A DNA stretch of 64,000 nt from NCBI GenBank assembly GCA_020633675.1, contig JACKDE010000004.1:558001-622000 (forward strand). The letters are read 5' to 3'. Positions 18,702-27,153 of this stretch are shown here, one piece after another. The notes under the pieces were generated by a model, which searched no databases, was not told the origin of the DNA, and was given only the letters and a program-made list of their open reading frames with translations. The position numbers were made by a program, and so were the translations under genes. Origin of the DNA: Deferribacteres bacterium. GTDB taxonomy: Bacteria; Zhuqueibacterota; Zhuqueibacteria; Zhuqueibacterales; Geothermadaptataceae. Positions within the stretch are counted from its first letter, which is position 1. Each line of letters starts with the position of its first letter.

Positions 18702-19247
18702 CTATTTCATATTCTGTTCAAAATCTTGACGCAAAAATTCGAGAATCGCGCGCGCCTTTTCGCGATCCATGCCCTGTGGGCTCATAATGGTCAGGTACTG
18801 CGCCAGCAATCCTTTAGCGACCGGATGTTTTTGCACCATCTCATTGGGATTGAGAATCATATTCAAAATGTAGGTTGGTGTACGAAATGAAGTGACACCA
18901 CGTAGCGGTGGACCGACATAGCGTTCGTCGAGTTTGTGGCAGGCAGAACATTTAATTTTAAATAATTTGGCTCCTCGAGCGGCCAATGCCGGATCGATGG
19001 CCCCCACTTCAATTGCTTCCTTTAGCGGCCCAATACCGTTGGTCATTTCAAAATCGCTCAAGCCATTTGGGTTTGAAGGTTTTGCAGATGCCCCTACCGC
19101 TACGGGCGAACCAATTAGTGAATTTTGCCAAATGAGTTGCGGATATCCCGGATCCTTCGACAATGCCAGCAATACTGCTGTAATCGCCAACAAAGGATAA
19201 CCAACGCCGACGATCCACAGCACGATGCGTGCAGTGATATTTTTCAT
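18702..19247 (-). CDS. Membrane-anchored mono-haem cytochrome c, first gene of the nos operon
   Basis: From the ATG at 19247, preceded by GGGAGAG, the protein has 181 residues. It has an N-terminal helix (5-29), a linker, and a class I cytochrome c domain with CSACH at 100-104. A Met in the segment TIMSPQGM (155 or 160) would be the sixth haem ligand. A start at 19310 would add 21 polar residues ahead of the helix and is unlikely. NosC-type cytochromes accompany clade II nosZ and pass electrons from the quinol pool to the CuA site. It opens the transcript that continues into nosZ 78 bases later. Confidence 0.85.
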   Translation of the reverse strand: MKNITARIVLWIVGVGYPLLAITAVLLALSKDPGYPQLIWQNSLIGSPVAVGASAKPSNPNGLSDFEMTNGIGPLKEAIEVGAIDPALAARGAKLFKIKCSACHKLDERYVGPPLRGVTSFRTPTYILNMILNPNEMVQKHPVAKGLLAQYLTIMSPQGMDREKARAILEFLRQDFEQNMK

Positions 19248-19527
19248 GGTATGCTCTCCCTCATCTTGATTTACATGCGCATCGACAACTGCATGCTCAT
19301 CGGCAAGCAATGGTTATGCCAACTTGAAAAAACAAATTTAAGTCAATGAAAATAATAGTCTTAACAAGATACCACAAAACAAGACAAATAGGTATTGTTT
19401 TTCTCAATATCGATAAATCGGACAAATAATTCCTACTTTTAAGATAAATGCATCCATTAAAAAAAGCTTGCACATGTCACAAAATTTGATTTATTTGCAC
19501 AATACAACTAAAACGACAAGGATACAT
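19248..19527 (+). promoter_or_regulatory. Divergent promoter region between the nos and arsM blocks
   Basis: About 280 AT-rich bases separate the cytochrome gene (leftward) from the MarR gene (rightward), so both promoters must lie here. An inverted repeat AAAACAA (19376-19382) / TTGTTTT (19395-19401) is flanked inward and outward by ATACC/GGTAT and could be an operator. I found no convincing FNR box (TTGATN4ATCAA) and no sigma-54 element. No -10/-35 pair is assigned. Confidence 0.5.
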
Positions 19528-20013
19528 ATGGAAAACAAAGCACTCGATGAACTGGCAACAGAGATGTATGAGATCGTACATGAATTGCTGAAAAAATATC
19601 AGTTTCGCGACCGCAATCAAATTTGCTGCCACGACATTACCGTTTCGCAATGTTATGTGATGTCTGAACTCAAAACAGCGCCACTCTCCATGCGTTCCCT
19701 CGCCAATGCGCTTTTTCTCGATATCAGCACCATGAGCCGCGTGGTCGATCAGTTGCAAAAAAAAGGCTATGCCGAGCGTGAGCAAGATCCCGGCGACAAG
19801 CGGATCATCTACGTATCTTTGACCGAATCTGGCAAAAAATTACTGTCTGAAATTGAAGAAAATCTCATTGCCAGCGAGAAGGAAATCTTGCAGCAAATTT
19901 CACCCGCAGCACGGCACAGCGTGTTGTTTGTGCTACGTGAATTGGAAAAATCAGTCGCAGGCTGGCAACATCACTGCTGTGTTGTGCCCGGCAAAAACCA
20001 ATCAATCTCCTGA
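19528..20013 (+). CDS. MarR-family regulator with five cysteines, probably arsenic- or thiol-responsive
   Basis: I choose the ATG at 19528, preceded by AAGGA at five bases; an upstream start at 19468 lacks this. The 161-residue product has a MarR winged helix (SMRSLANALFLDISTMSRVV as recognition region, wing near DPGDKRIIYVSLTESG). Unusual for MarR are Cys33-Cys34 and Cys42 in the N-terminal dimerisation region (ICCHDITVSQC) and a C-terminal HHCC at 148-151. Such a set suits binding As(III) or sensing thiol oxidation. It sits 92 bases ahead of arsM in the same direction and is the likely regulator of that gene, and perhaps of the divergent nos operon. Confidence 0.85.
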   Translation: MENKALDELATEMYEIVHELLKKYQFRDRNQICCHDITVSQCYVMSELKTAPLSMRSLANALFLDISTMSRVVDQLQKKGYAEREQDPGDKRIIYVSLTESGKKLLSEIEENLIASEKEILQQISPAARHSVLFVLRELEKSVAGWQHHCCVVPGKNQSIS

Positions 20014-20105
20014 ATCTATAATCTCGAATATCTGTCCGATTTCTATGGCCATCGATCATTTTCTTCACTCAAATACTTGCATTATACAAACAAAAAGGAG
20101 TTATC

Positions 20106-20954
20106 ATGTCAAATCAAGATTCGAATTCAATCAAAAGCGCTGTAAAGGATGCGTACACAAAAGCTATCGAAAAGCCCGGTAGTGGCTGTTGTGGTGGCGG
20201 AAACGGTTCGCCAACGGATACGATGAAAGGCAGCTTGGTCAAACTGGCCGGCTATTCGAGCTCCGAACTGCAATCCTTGCCCGCAGACGCGGTTGAAAAT
20301 GCCTTTGGCTGCGGTAATCCACTTGCCTTTTCAGGTGTGAAGGAAGGTGATGTTGTGGTGGATATCGGCAGTGGAGCCGGCATCGATTGTCTGATTGCTT
20401 CAAAAATTGTGGGGGATAATGGCAAAGTCATCGGCTTGGACATGACACCCAAAATGATCGAAAAAGCCACCGAAAATATCCGCCGCGCTGGTGCGAATAA
20501 TGTTGAATTTCGACTCGGCGATGCAGATGATATGCCCATTGCAAATGGCATTGCAGACTGGGTCATCTCAAATTGCGTTATTAATCTCGCTCCGGACAAG
20601 GATAAAGTTTTTGCTGAAATTTTTCGCGTATTAAAGCCAGGCGGTCGGGTTTCGATTTCGGATGTCGTCCTCGGCACAACATTGCCTGAGCAGGTGCGCA
20701 CAAGTATTTCGGCATTGGTGGGTTGTGTGGCCGGAGCGCTGGAAGAAACCGACTATCTGCAAAAAATGCGCGAAGCAGGCCTGCAGGAGGTCAAGGTAAC
20801 AGATCGCATTGTATATGATCGATCACAAATCAAAGGCCTTACAGAAGGCGAATGCGGTTGCTGCGATCTGGAAAAAGAACTGGAGCCTTTTCTGCCTCAA
20901 ATTGATGAACAGATCTGGAGCGCAAAAATCTCTGCGAAAAAGCCGCAGATTTAA
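20106..20954 (+). CDS. arsM: Arsenite S-adenosylmethionine methyltransferase
   Basis: A 282-residue Rossmann methyltransferase with SAM motif DIGSGAGIDCL. It carries the three conserved arsenic-binding cysteines of prokaryotic ArsM at 69 (FGCGNPLAF), 157 (ISNCVINL) and 207 (LVGCVAGAL). The 50-residue spacing of the last two matches characterised ArsM proteins. Extra Cys pairs occur near the N-terminus (GSGCCGGG, 28-29) and C-terminus (ECGCCDLE) and may help capture As(III). AAAAAGGAG lies upstream of the ATG. It converts arsenite to mono-, di- and trimethyl forms in the cytoplasm, which confers resistance. Confidence 0.95.
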   Translation: MSNQDSNSIKSAVKDAYTKAIEKPGSGCCGGGNGSPTDTMKGSLVKLAGYSSSELQSLPADAVENAFGCGNPLAFSGVKEGDVVVDIGSGAGIDCLIASKIVGDNGKVIGLDMTPKMIEKATENIRRAGANNVEFRLGDADDMPIANGIADWVISNCVINLAPDKDKVFAEIFRVLKPGGRVSISDVVLGTTLPEQVRTSISALVGCVAGALEETDYLQKMREAGLQEVKVTDRIVYDRSQIKGLTEGECGCCDLEKELEPFLPQIDEQIWSAKISAKKPQI

Positions 20955-20989
20955 CAATTCCTTTGGCTACAAAAGAGCAAGGAGCAACG

Positions 20990-22192
20990 TTGCAAAAATC
21001 GCGTAATGCACCGCTTACAGGGGCGCGCATCCTTGATTTTTCTCGCATTCTGGCCGGTCCATTCTGCACCCAATTCTTAGGTGACCTGGGTGCAGAAATC
21101 ATCAAAATAGAACGCCCCGGCTGTGGAGATGATACCCGGCAGTGGGGGCCGCCTTACACGGGAGGGGAGTCTGCCTATTTCCTTAGCTGCAATCGAAACA
21201 AAAAAAGCGTAACCATCGATTTGCAGCAGGCATCCGGCCGTCAGCTCATCGACAAACTCCTGCCAAAATGTGATGTCATCATTGAAAATTTCAAGGTGGG
21301 AACAATGGCAAAATGGGGGCTGGACTATGATACTCTCGGGAGCCGCTTTCCTCGCCTGGTGTATTGCAGCATCAGCGCTTACGGGCAGAACACTGCTGAG
21401 CGTTCGGAGCCTGGATATGATTTTATCATTCAGGCGCGCGGTGGCATTATGAGCATCACCGGGCCGGAGCAAGGCGAGCCCCACAAAGTCGGTGTGGCCA
21501 TCGCGGATATCACGACCGGCTTATACGCAGCATCGAGCATTTTGGCCGCGCTGCACCACCGCGATCGTAAAGGGACAGGCCAATACATCGACATTTCGCT
21601 GCTCGATGCGCAGGTTTCATGGTTGGCAAACGTTGGCATGAACTACCTGGTGAGCGGACAGCCACCGAAACGGCACGGCAATGCTCATCCGAATATTGTG
21701 CCGTATGAGACCTTCCCAACTGCGGACGGCTATCTCGCTGTGGCTGCCGGCAATGATGGCCAGTTCTGTCGCTTGTGCGACGCTATCGATCAACCAGAAC
21801 TGGCGGGGCAGCCTCGATTTGCCAGCAATGCCGAACGTGTCAAACATCGAAAGGAACTGATTGCCTTGCTGCGCCAACAATTTGTGCAGCGGGACACCTC
21901 AACCTGGTTGCAAAAGCTGCGTCAATACAAAATCGCTGCATCTCCGATTCAGGACATCGAAGCAGTTTTTCGCGATCCGGTTGTGCGCGAACGTGAAATG
22001 CTAACCGAAGTTCCACATCCTGCTGCTGGCCTTTTAAAACTGATCGGGCCGGTACCAAGATTTTCTTCGACGCCGACCGTTCAGCCATCTGCCCCACCGC
22101 TGCTCGGCCAGCACACCGATGAAGTCTTGCGAGATCTCGCCGGATTATCCGAAAACGATATTGCGCAATTGCGGCAGCAATCCGTTATTTGA
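20990..22192 (+). CDS. Family III CoA transferase (CaiB/BaiF type)
   Basis: I place the start at the TTG at 20990 because AAGGAGC ends five bases upstream; an in-frame TTG at 20963 has no such site. The 400-residue protein has the family opening (GARILDFSRILAGPFCTQFL, DLGAEIIKIERPGCGDDTR) and GYDFIIQARGGIMSITG, which carries the Asp that forms the acyl-aspartate intermediate. Family members move CoA between carboxylic acids, for example formyl-, carnitine- or bile-acid-CoA; the substrate cannot be told here. It follows arsM after 35 bases and is probably cotranscribed, but no known arsenic role exists for this family. Confidence 0.85.
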   Translation: MQKSRNAPLTGARILDFSRILAGPFCTQFLGDLGAEIIKIERPGCGDDTRQWGPPYTGGESAYFLSCNRNKKSVTIDLQQASGRQLIDKLLPKCDVIIENFKVGTMAKWGLDYDTLGSRFPRLVYCSISAYGQNTAERSEPGYDFIIQARGGIMSITGPEQGEPHKVGVAIADITTGLYAASSILAALHHRDRKGTGQYIDISLLDAQVSWLANVGMNYLVSGQPPKRHGNAHPNIVPYETFPTADGYLAVAAGNDGQFCRLCDAIDQPELAGQPRFASNAERVKHRKELIALLRQQFVQRDTSTWLQKLRQYKIAASPIQDIEAVFRDPVVREREMLTEVPHPAAGLLKLIGPVPRFSSTPTVQPSAPPLLGQHTDEVLRDLAGLSENDIAQLRQQSVI

Positions 22193-22221
22193 GTTGCCAC
22201 CCAAGCATTGTTGTTGAATTC

Positions 22222-22653
22222 TCAAACCAGCATTTCGAAGTAATGTAGCGCTTCATTAAACCAACCGACAATCTGATTCACAGCCACTCTGATCGTGCTT
22301 AAAAAAGCCACGACGAGACTTACGATGATTGCCAGCGACAGCAAAATGCCAAGGGGCGATTTTGTGAAATTTTGAAAAATTGGTTTGATGAAGAGCAGCA
22401 GAATTGCGGCCAAATGCCACCAAATGACGAAATGGATGAGCGTTGCCCCCTCTTCCAATGTCAGCTGGTTGATGGAAGCATAGAAGATCAGGGTTAAATA
22501 AAAACAGATCATCATGTGAAAACACAATTGTTCCAGGCTCCGGAAAAACCTGGCAAAATATCCTATATCCCCTGCATAGGTCTCGATCTCTTTTTCAATC
22601 TCTTTTATGGGGGAATCGGAATTTTGCAAACGCTGCAAAAAATTACGCCACAT
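22222..22653 (-). CDS. Small membrane protein, unknown function
   Basis: A 143-residue protein with three hydrophobic helices (about 43-63, 75-95, 103-125) after a polar, acidic N-terminus (KEIEKEIETYAGD). A near-perfect AAGGAGG sits seven bases before its ATG, strong support for a translated gene. I do not recognise the family. It converges on the CoA transferase gene with a 29-base gap. Confidence 0.65.
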   Translation of the reverse strand: MWRNFLQRLQNSDSPIKEIEKEIETYAGDIGYFARFFRSLEQLCFHMMICFYLTLIFYASINQLTLEEGATLIHFVIWWHLAAILLLFIKPIFQNFTKSPLGILLSLAIIVSLVVAFLSTIRVAVNQIVGWFNEALHYFEMLV

Positions 22654-23273
22654 GGTTTCCTCCTTTCGGGCGCAAAAAACAAAGCAGTAAAGATGAGGCC
22701 CTTTTGCATACGAAGTCTCTGCTGTGCAGGACTGTCAGAACCACCCCAGTCGAGTGTCTTAACAGTTCGCGTCATAGCAATCTCCATGTTAATTCAATGT
22801 GTTGAAACAATAGATAAGGGCTTACAGAAAAAGCAATGGGCAGGTGCGGTCTGGAATGACCAAATGAGGAAGAGATTTGAAAAATATATTCAGGAAGATA
22901 AAATCAGCGTTGTCCCAGATGGTCATTATACCCACCTGACCAAGCACGCTTGCATCAACACAATCAAATACCATGCCAGACAAAGGATAGTAACCGAACT
23001 GAGTTGCTAATCTCTTATTTTTCAATGCCACCCGTTCAGCGAACCGCCGGAAAGCAGAAATGTCATTTTGCTATTTTCGATATTTTTTACGTTTTTTTCG
23101 CAAAAATGACAAAATCCATCTCTCGTCAGCAGGCTGCTGCATGCTTGCAATTATTCCGCTTAAGCTTCGTTCTGAATTACTTGTAAGCGATTATTTTTAT
23201 GTTTTTTTTATGCAGCACAATTTTCAATTGGTCGCAATTTTATCCATTTTGCAAAAATTTCAGGGAGCATCTC
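22654..23273. other. 620-base stretch without a convincing gene
   Basis: This gap separates two divergent genes and must hold both promoters. Short open frames exist on both strands, but none has a ribosome site together with a coherent protein composition. Near its right end there is an imperfect inverted repeat, TGTCATTTTGC (23061-23071) against GCAAAAATGACA (23100-23111), separated by a T-rich spacer. It is a possible operator or leader hairpin for the OPT transporter gene. Otherwise I see nothing recognisable. Confidence 0.5.
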
Positions 23274-25010
23274 GTGGCAGAACACAAAGAGCAACGCCCG
23301 ATTCGGACCGGGCCTTATCCGGAGTTGACAGTTCCAGCCGTACTAGTGGGCTGGGGGCTCGGCATCTTGATCGCTCTCAGCATAGGCTATGCTGCCCTCA
23401 TATTAGGCTTTTCCATTGAAGGCTCAGAGTTAGCCGCGATTCTTGGCTTTGGTATTCTGCGAGGCCTGCTGCGCCGCAACAGTATCGTTGAAAACAATAT
23501 CAACCAGACCATTGCCAGCGCAGTAAATGGTGCATCCTCCGGTATGATGTTTTCCGTCCCGGCTTTATTTATTCTCGGGCAGACCGATTTTAATGCGTAC
23601 GTGATGGTGTTTGCCTGTATTGCCGGCGCTTTTCTGGGTATCGCCTTCATTATTCCCCTTCGCAAACAGATGATCGATTACGAGCGCTTAACCTACCCCG
23701 GCGGTGTCGCCGTCGCCACCATTTTGAAATCACCAGGCGCTGGGATTCGAAAAGCCATTCTGCTTTTGGCGGGCGCTGGCGTTAGCGCTATCCTGCATTT
23801 TGGCAGTCAGCTTACCGGCTTCGAAAATTGGAACATCGGTGCGGCAATCGGCTTGCCCGAATACATGAATGGCGTCTGGTACGTTTCACTGTTGACAGTC
23901 GGCGTCGGTTTCATCGCAGGACGTGGCGGCTTCTTTTTTATTGTTGGCGGCTATGTTTGCTACTGGATTTTAGCTCCCATGCTTTCTGCCGCTGGCTTAC
24001 TGCCTACTGCGGACACACTGCAATCGATGGACACCAGCATGCCCGGCTTTTTGCGTGTCAGCCTGTTCCGGCCGGTCGGCATTGGCATGCTGATCGGGGG
24101 TGCGCTGACGGGGATTGCGCTCGCCTTTCCACTCATCATCAGTGCGATCAAAAGTATGCAGAGCGCCGCAAAAGTCAAATCCGGACTTGCACAGGATGAA
24201 ATGCCGATCAAGTTGCTTTATTTCGCTATTGGTGGCGCAGCCCTTCTGCTATTTGTGATTGCAATCTATTCAACCGAGCACATGAGCTTTCTGCGCGGTG
24301 GCGTGATGGCCCTGCTCGGTACCTTGTGGATTTGGGTGGCTGGCGTCATTCTGTCAGAATGTATCGGCCGCACAAACTGGTCGCCTTTGAGTGGCATGAC
24401 GCTCATCGCGGTAACGATTCTGATCATTATCAGCAGCGGTTTGGGAGACAAAGAAGCGATCATTTCATCGGTACTGGTGGGCGCGGCCGCTTGCGTCGCG
24501 ATGTCGCAGGCAACGGATCTGATGCTTGACCTCAAAACAGGCTATCTGGTCGGCGCGCTCCCACGCAAACAGCAGATGGCACAATTTATCGGTGCCTGGC
24601 TTGGCCCGATTGTCATCATGGCGCTGATTTTTGTGTTGCACAATGCCTATGGGCTCGGCAGTGAACGCCTGCCTGCACCACAGGGACAGGTTCTCGCCAG
24701 CATGGTCAACGGCATTCTCGGCGGCGATGTGCCACTGCAAAAGTACATTGCCGGGGCCAGCCTGGGCGCCATTCTCAGCGCCAGCGGTGTCGGTGGCTTA
24801 GGGGTTCTGGTCGGGCTCGGTTTCTACCTGCCATTCAACATTGTGCTGACCTACAGCATCGGCACACTGATTCGAATTTTTAGCGATTGGAAATTTGGCA
24901 AATTGTGGGGTGAAGAGGTTGGCATTCCAGTCGCGGCCGGTTTCATCATTGGTGAGGCGCTTGTCGGTGTCGGATTTGCAATTTCGTACATCATCGCCGG
25001 CATGGGATAA
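23274..25010 (+). CDS. OPT-family oligopeptide transporter
   Basis: The GTG at 23274 is preceded by AGGGAG at six bases and gives a 578-residue protein. An ATG at 23199 would add an implausible 25-residue tail. About 14 hydrophobic helices span the protein. Family features are the NNINQTIASAVNGASSG segment, ERLTYPGGVAVATILK and GRGGFFFIVGGYVCYW. OPT proteins of this bacterial branch import peptides or metal chelates by proton coupling. Substrate unknown. The hydroxyacid dehydrogenase gene starts 30 bases downstream, so the two may share a transcript. Confidence 0.9.
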   Translation: MAEHKEQRPIRTGPYPELTVPAVLVGWGLGILIALSIGYAALILGFSIEGSELAAILGFGILRGLLRRNSIVENNINQTIASAVNGASSGMMFSVPALFILGQTDFNAYVMVFACIAGAFLGIAFIIPLRKQMIDYERLTYPGGVAVATILKSPGAGIRKAILLLAGAGVSAILHFGSQLTGFENWNIGAAIGLPEYMNGVWYVSLLTVGVGFIAGRGGFFFIVGGYVCYWILAPMLSAAGLLPTADTLQSMDTSMPGFLRVSLFRPVGIGMLIGGALTGIALAFPLIISAIKSMQSAAKVKSGLAQDEMPIKLLYFAIGGAALLLFVIAIYSTEHMSFLRGGVMALLGTLWIWVAGVILSECIGRTNWSPLSGMTLIAVTILIIISSGLGDKEAIISSVLVGAAACVAMSQATDLMLDLKTGYLVGALPRKQQMAQFIGAWLGPIVIMALIFVLHNAYGLGSERLPAPQGQVLASMVNGILGGDVPLQKYIAGASLGAILSASGVGGLGVLVGLGFYLPFNIVLTYSIGTLIRIFSDWKFGKLWGEEVGIPVAAGFIIGEALVGVGFAISYIIAGMG

Positions 25011-25040
25011 TTTTTATGCGTAATCCTGGCAATTTGAACA

Positions 25041-25970
25041 ATGGCCATCCTGCTGGCATTTGGCGCGCGTGATGCGAAACCGTGGATGAGCGCGCTGCGG
25101 GAAGTCGACGATGCGCTCGATCTTCGAATCTGGCCCGACTGTGGTGAATTGCGTGACATTACCTTTGTGATTGCCTGGTACCACCCGGCCGGTCTTTTTA
25201 GCACACTACCCAACTTGCGCTGCGTGCAATCCCTCGGTGCCGGTGTCGACCACATTTTGCGCGATCCGCTTTTGCCTCCCAACGTAGCAGTGGCGCGCAT
25301 TGTTGACAAAAGCCTGGCCCGGTCGATGGCGCAATATGTTACAACCGCCGCGCTCAATCACCTCGGACGCTTTCCCAGCTATCAAAAATCGCAATTAAAA
25401 CGGCAATGGCAGCCGTTGCCGCCCATCGCCGCAAGCCAACAGACCGTCGGCATCATGGGGTTGGGCCGGCTCGGTGCAACCACAGCGCACGCGTTGCGGC
25501 AGGCTGGGTTTACTGTTCAGGGTTGGAGCCGATCCCCAAAAAAACTGGCTGGTATCAAGGCCTATTCTGAGGAGGCACAATTGCCGCAGTTCCTTGCGAA
25601 TGTAAACATCCTTGTTTGCTTGTTGCCGCTCACTCCAACAACGACGAATATATTAAACGCCCAACTTTTCGCTCAGCTTCCGCGCGGTGCCTATGTGATC
25701 AATGTCGGACGAGGCAGCCACCTTGTCGAAGATGACCTGCTGGCAGCACTGGACTGCGGCCAACTCTCGGGCGCCTGCCTCGATGTGTTTCGGCAGGAAC
25801 CCCTGCCCATCGATCACCCATTCTGGCAGCGCAAAGAAATCATCATTACGCCTCACATATCCAGCGTCACAGATCCGCAGGCGGCCGTGCGACAAATCGT
25901 AGCCAACTACCGCAGATTGCAGCAAAACCAGTCACTTATCAACGCCATCGACCGCAACCGCGGCTACTGA
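25041..25970 (+). CDS. D-2-hydroxyacid dehydrogenase, glyoxylate/hydroxypyruvate reductase A type
   Basis: A 309-residue NAD(P)-dependent reductase. The nucleotide motif GLGRLG lies around 140-145, and the catalytic triad is visible as Arg224 (NVGRGSHL), Glu253 (RQEPLP) and His272 (TPHIS). The overall pattern, with a short N-terminal domain and LGAGVDHIL, matches GhrA-like enzymes that reduce glyoxylate or hydroxypyruvate. It ends convergently with the DUF547 gene, 78 bases away. Confidence 0.9.
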   Translation: MAILLAFGARDAKPWMSALREVDDALDLRIWPDCGELRDITFVIAWYHPAGLFSTLPNLRCVQSLGAGVDHILRDPLLPPNVAVARIVDKSLARSMAQYVTTAALNHLGRFPSYQKSQLKRQWQPLPPIAASQQTVGIMGLGRLGATTAHALRQAGFTVQGWSRSPKKLAGIKAYSEEAQLPQFLANVNILVCLLPLTPTTTNILNAQLFAQLPRGAYVINVGRGSHLVEDDLLAALDCGQLSGACLDVFRQEPLPIDHPFWQRKEIIITPHISSVTDPQAAVRQIVANYRRLQQNQSLINAIDRNRGY

Positions 25971-26048
25971 TTTTCTCAAAATTTCATCCGGCAGTTCAGC
26001 CACACCGATCATCGGCCTGTGTCAACAGTTTGCAAACCCGCATCCCGG

Positions 26049-26792
26049 CTATTCAGGCTCAACAAAGGCGTTGAGCTGCCAATTGTACGGGATAAAATCA
26101 ATCCGAAAATCAGCAGGTATTGGTGGCTTCCTGAACTGGTTGATATAGGCGAGAATCGTTAGTTTTTCTGCCAAAAAATCTTCACGGTACCACTTGAAAA
26201 TTTCGCTGATAAAAACTGTTTTCTGCTCAGCATCGATCCGCACATGCAAATTGTCATTCACTGCCGCATAAGTACGGGCAGCAAGTTGTTGGTCAAGCTT
26301 ATCCGGCAAATATGCAGCAGGCATCAACGCCGGGCAACCGACAGCCGCGCACACCAGCGCAAAATGGATGCGTGCATCTTTGAATCGTGCGCGTATGTGA
26401 TCATTTTCGATGCTGTTCAGCGTCATATGCTGACCCGCGACCGTGTATTTTTTCTGTTCAAAAAAACCTTCGATGTTCATTGGCGAAACCGTAGGCCAAT
26501 GCTCAACAACCCCTTTTATCACCAAAATATTGTAAGCATTGATCCAAAATGCCTTCTGCGCATCGCCTTCAGACAACTCGTCGAATTCGAGCGTGGCGAT
26601 CAGTTTAACCAGTTCGTTCAGTGCCGCCGGATTTTGGTGAATGTGGCGATACTCCACCCTCCCGTGATGAACATTGGCTGCGAAAAACTGGTCTGCTTTC
26701 TCAAAAAGCGCTTTTCCTTTACCCTGAGCCAAAGAAATAGTGGCACAGAATAGTATTGCGACAAAAACACCGCTGGCAAATTTTCGCTGCAT
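26049..26792 (-). CDS. DUF547 domain-containing exported protein
   Basis: The ATG at 26792 has GGAG six bases upstream and starts a 247-residue protein with a clear signal peptide (basic MQRK, hydrophobic core, cleavage near LAQG). An in-frame start at 26858 would place the signal internally. The rest is the DUF547 domain: AFWINAYNILVIKGV, HMTLNSIENDHIRARF, VCAAVGCPAL and ISEIFKWYREDF are its usual blocks. The conserved Cys/His/Glu residues suggest an enzyme, but no function is established. Confidence 0.88.
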   Translation of the reverse strand: MQRKFASGVFVAILFCATISLAQGKGKALFEKADQFFAANVHHGRVEYRHIHQNPAALNELVKLIATLEFDELSEGDAQKAFWINAYNILVIKGVVEHWPTVSPMNIEGFFEQKKYTVAGQHMTLNSIENDHIRARFKDARIHFALVCAAVGCPALMPAAYLPDKLDQQLAARTYAAVNDNLHVRIDAEQKTVFISEIFKWYREDFLAEKLTILAYINQFRKPPIPADFRIDFIPYNWQLNAFVEPE

Positions 26793-27153
26793 GTTTATCT
26801 CCGCTTCATGCAAACTGACACCCAATATTATCTGCTTAGAACAGCATTTCTGCGCCAAATCATCCCAATTTGCATATCAGGCTAATTTGCCAACTATCGA
26901 AAAGCTAAAACGAATCAATCAATATTCCAAGCCAACCTTTTCCTGCAAACCAGTGTCTACAAAACCGAGCTCTGGTTTTTTTAGCGCAAAGTCAATTACG
27001 TAACCTTTGCGAAAACAGCGCGTCTACCAGTGAGGATAGCAAAGAAAAAATTGGGGAGGATGTTCCTACAGACCACTTTGCCAAAGCCGGGTATGAGCAG
27101 CCCGGCTTTGGCAACAAATTGATCGATGCGGCCACATCTATCAGAGGAGATGA
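26793..27153 (+). other. Leader region of the DUF5916 gene with two hairpins
   Basis: These 361 bases between divergent genes carry no gene I can support. AAACCAG (26947-26953) can pair with CTGGTTT (26972-26978), followed by a seven-T run ending at 26982, which looks like a terminator or attenuator reading rightward. A much stronger hairpin lies at 27078-27114 and is listed separately. Promoters for both flanking genes must be here. Confidence 0.4.
27078..27114 (+). promoter_or_regulatory. Perfect 14-bp hairpin in the 5' region of the DUF5916 gene
   Basis: TTGCCAAAGCCGGG (27078-27091) pairs perfectly with CCCGGCTTTGGCAA (27101-27114) around a nine-base loop. It ends 39 bases before the ATG at 27154 and about 30 bases before its GAGGAG site. 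No T-run follows, so it is not a standard terminator. It could be a leader stabiliser, a protein-binding site or a REP-like element. Confidence 0.6.

Noticed and set aside
19248..19527. FNR or sigma-54 promoter elements ahead of the nos operon
   Set aside because: No TTGATN4ATCAA or GG-N10-GC pattern of acceptable quality was found by eye.
22605..22787. Short minus-strand frame ahead of the small membrane protein gene
   Set aside because: It overlaps the start of a gene with a near-perfect ribosome site and has no coherent protein composition. It is more likely part of the leader.
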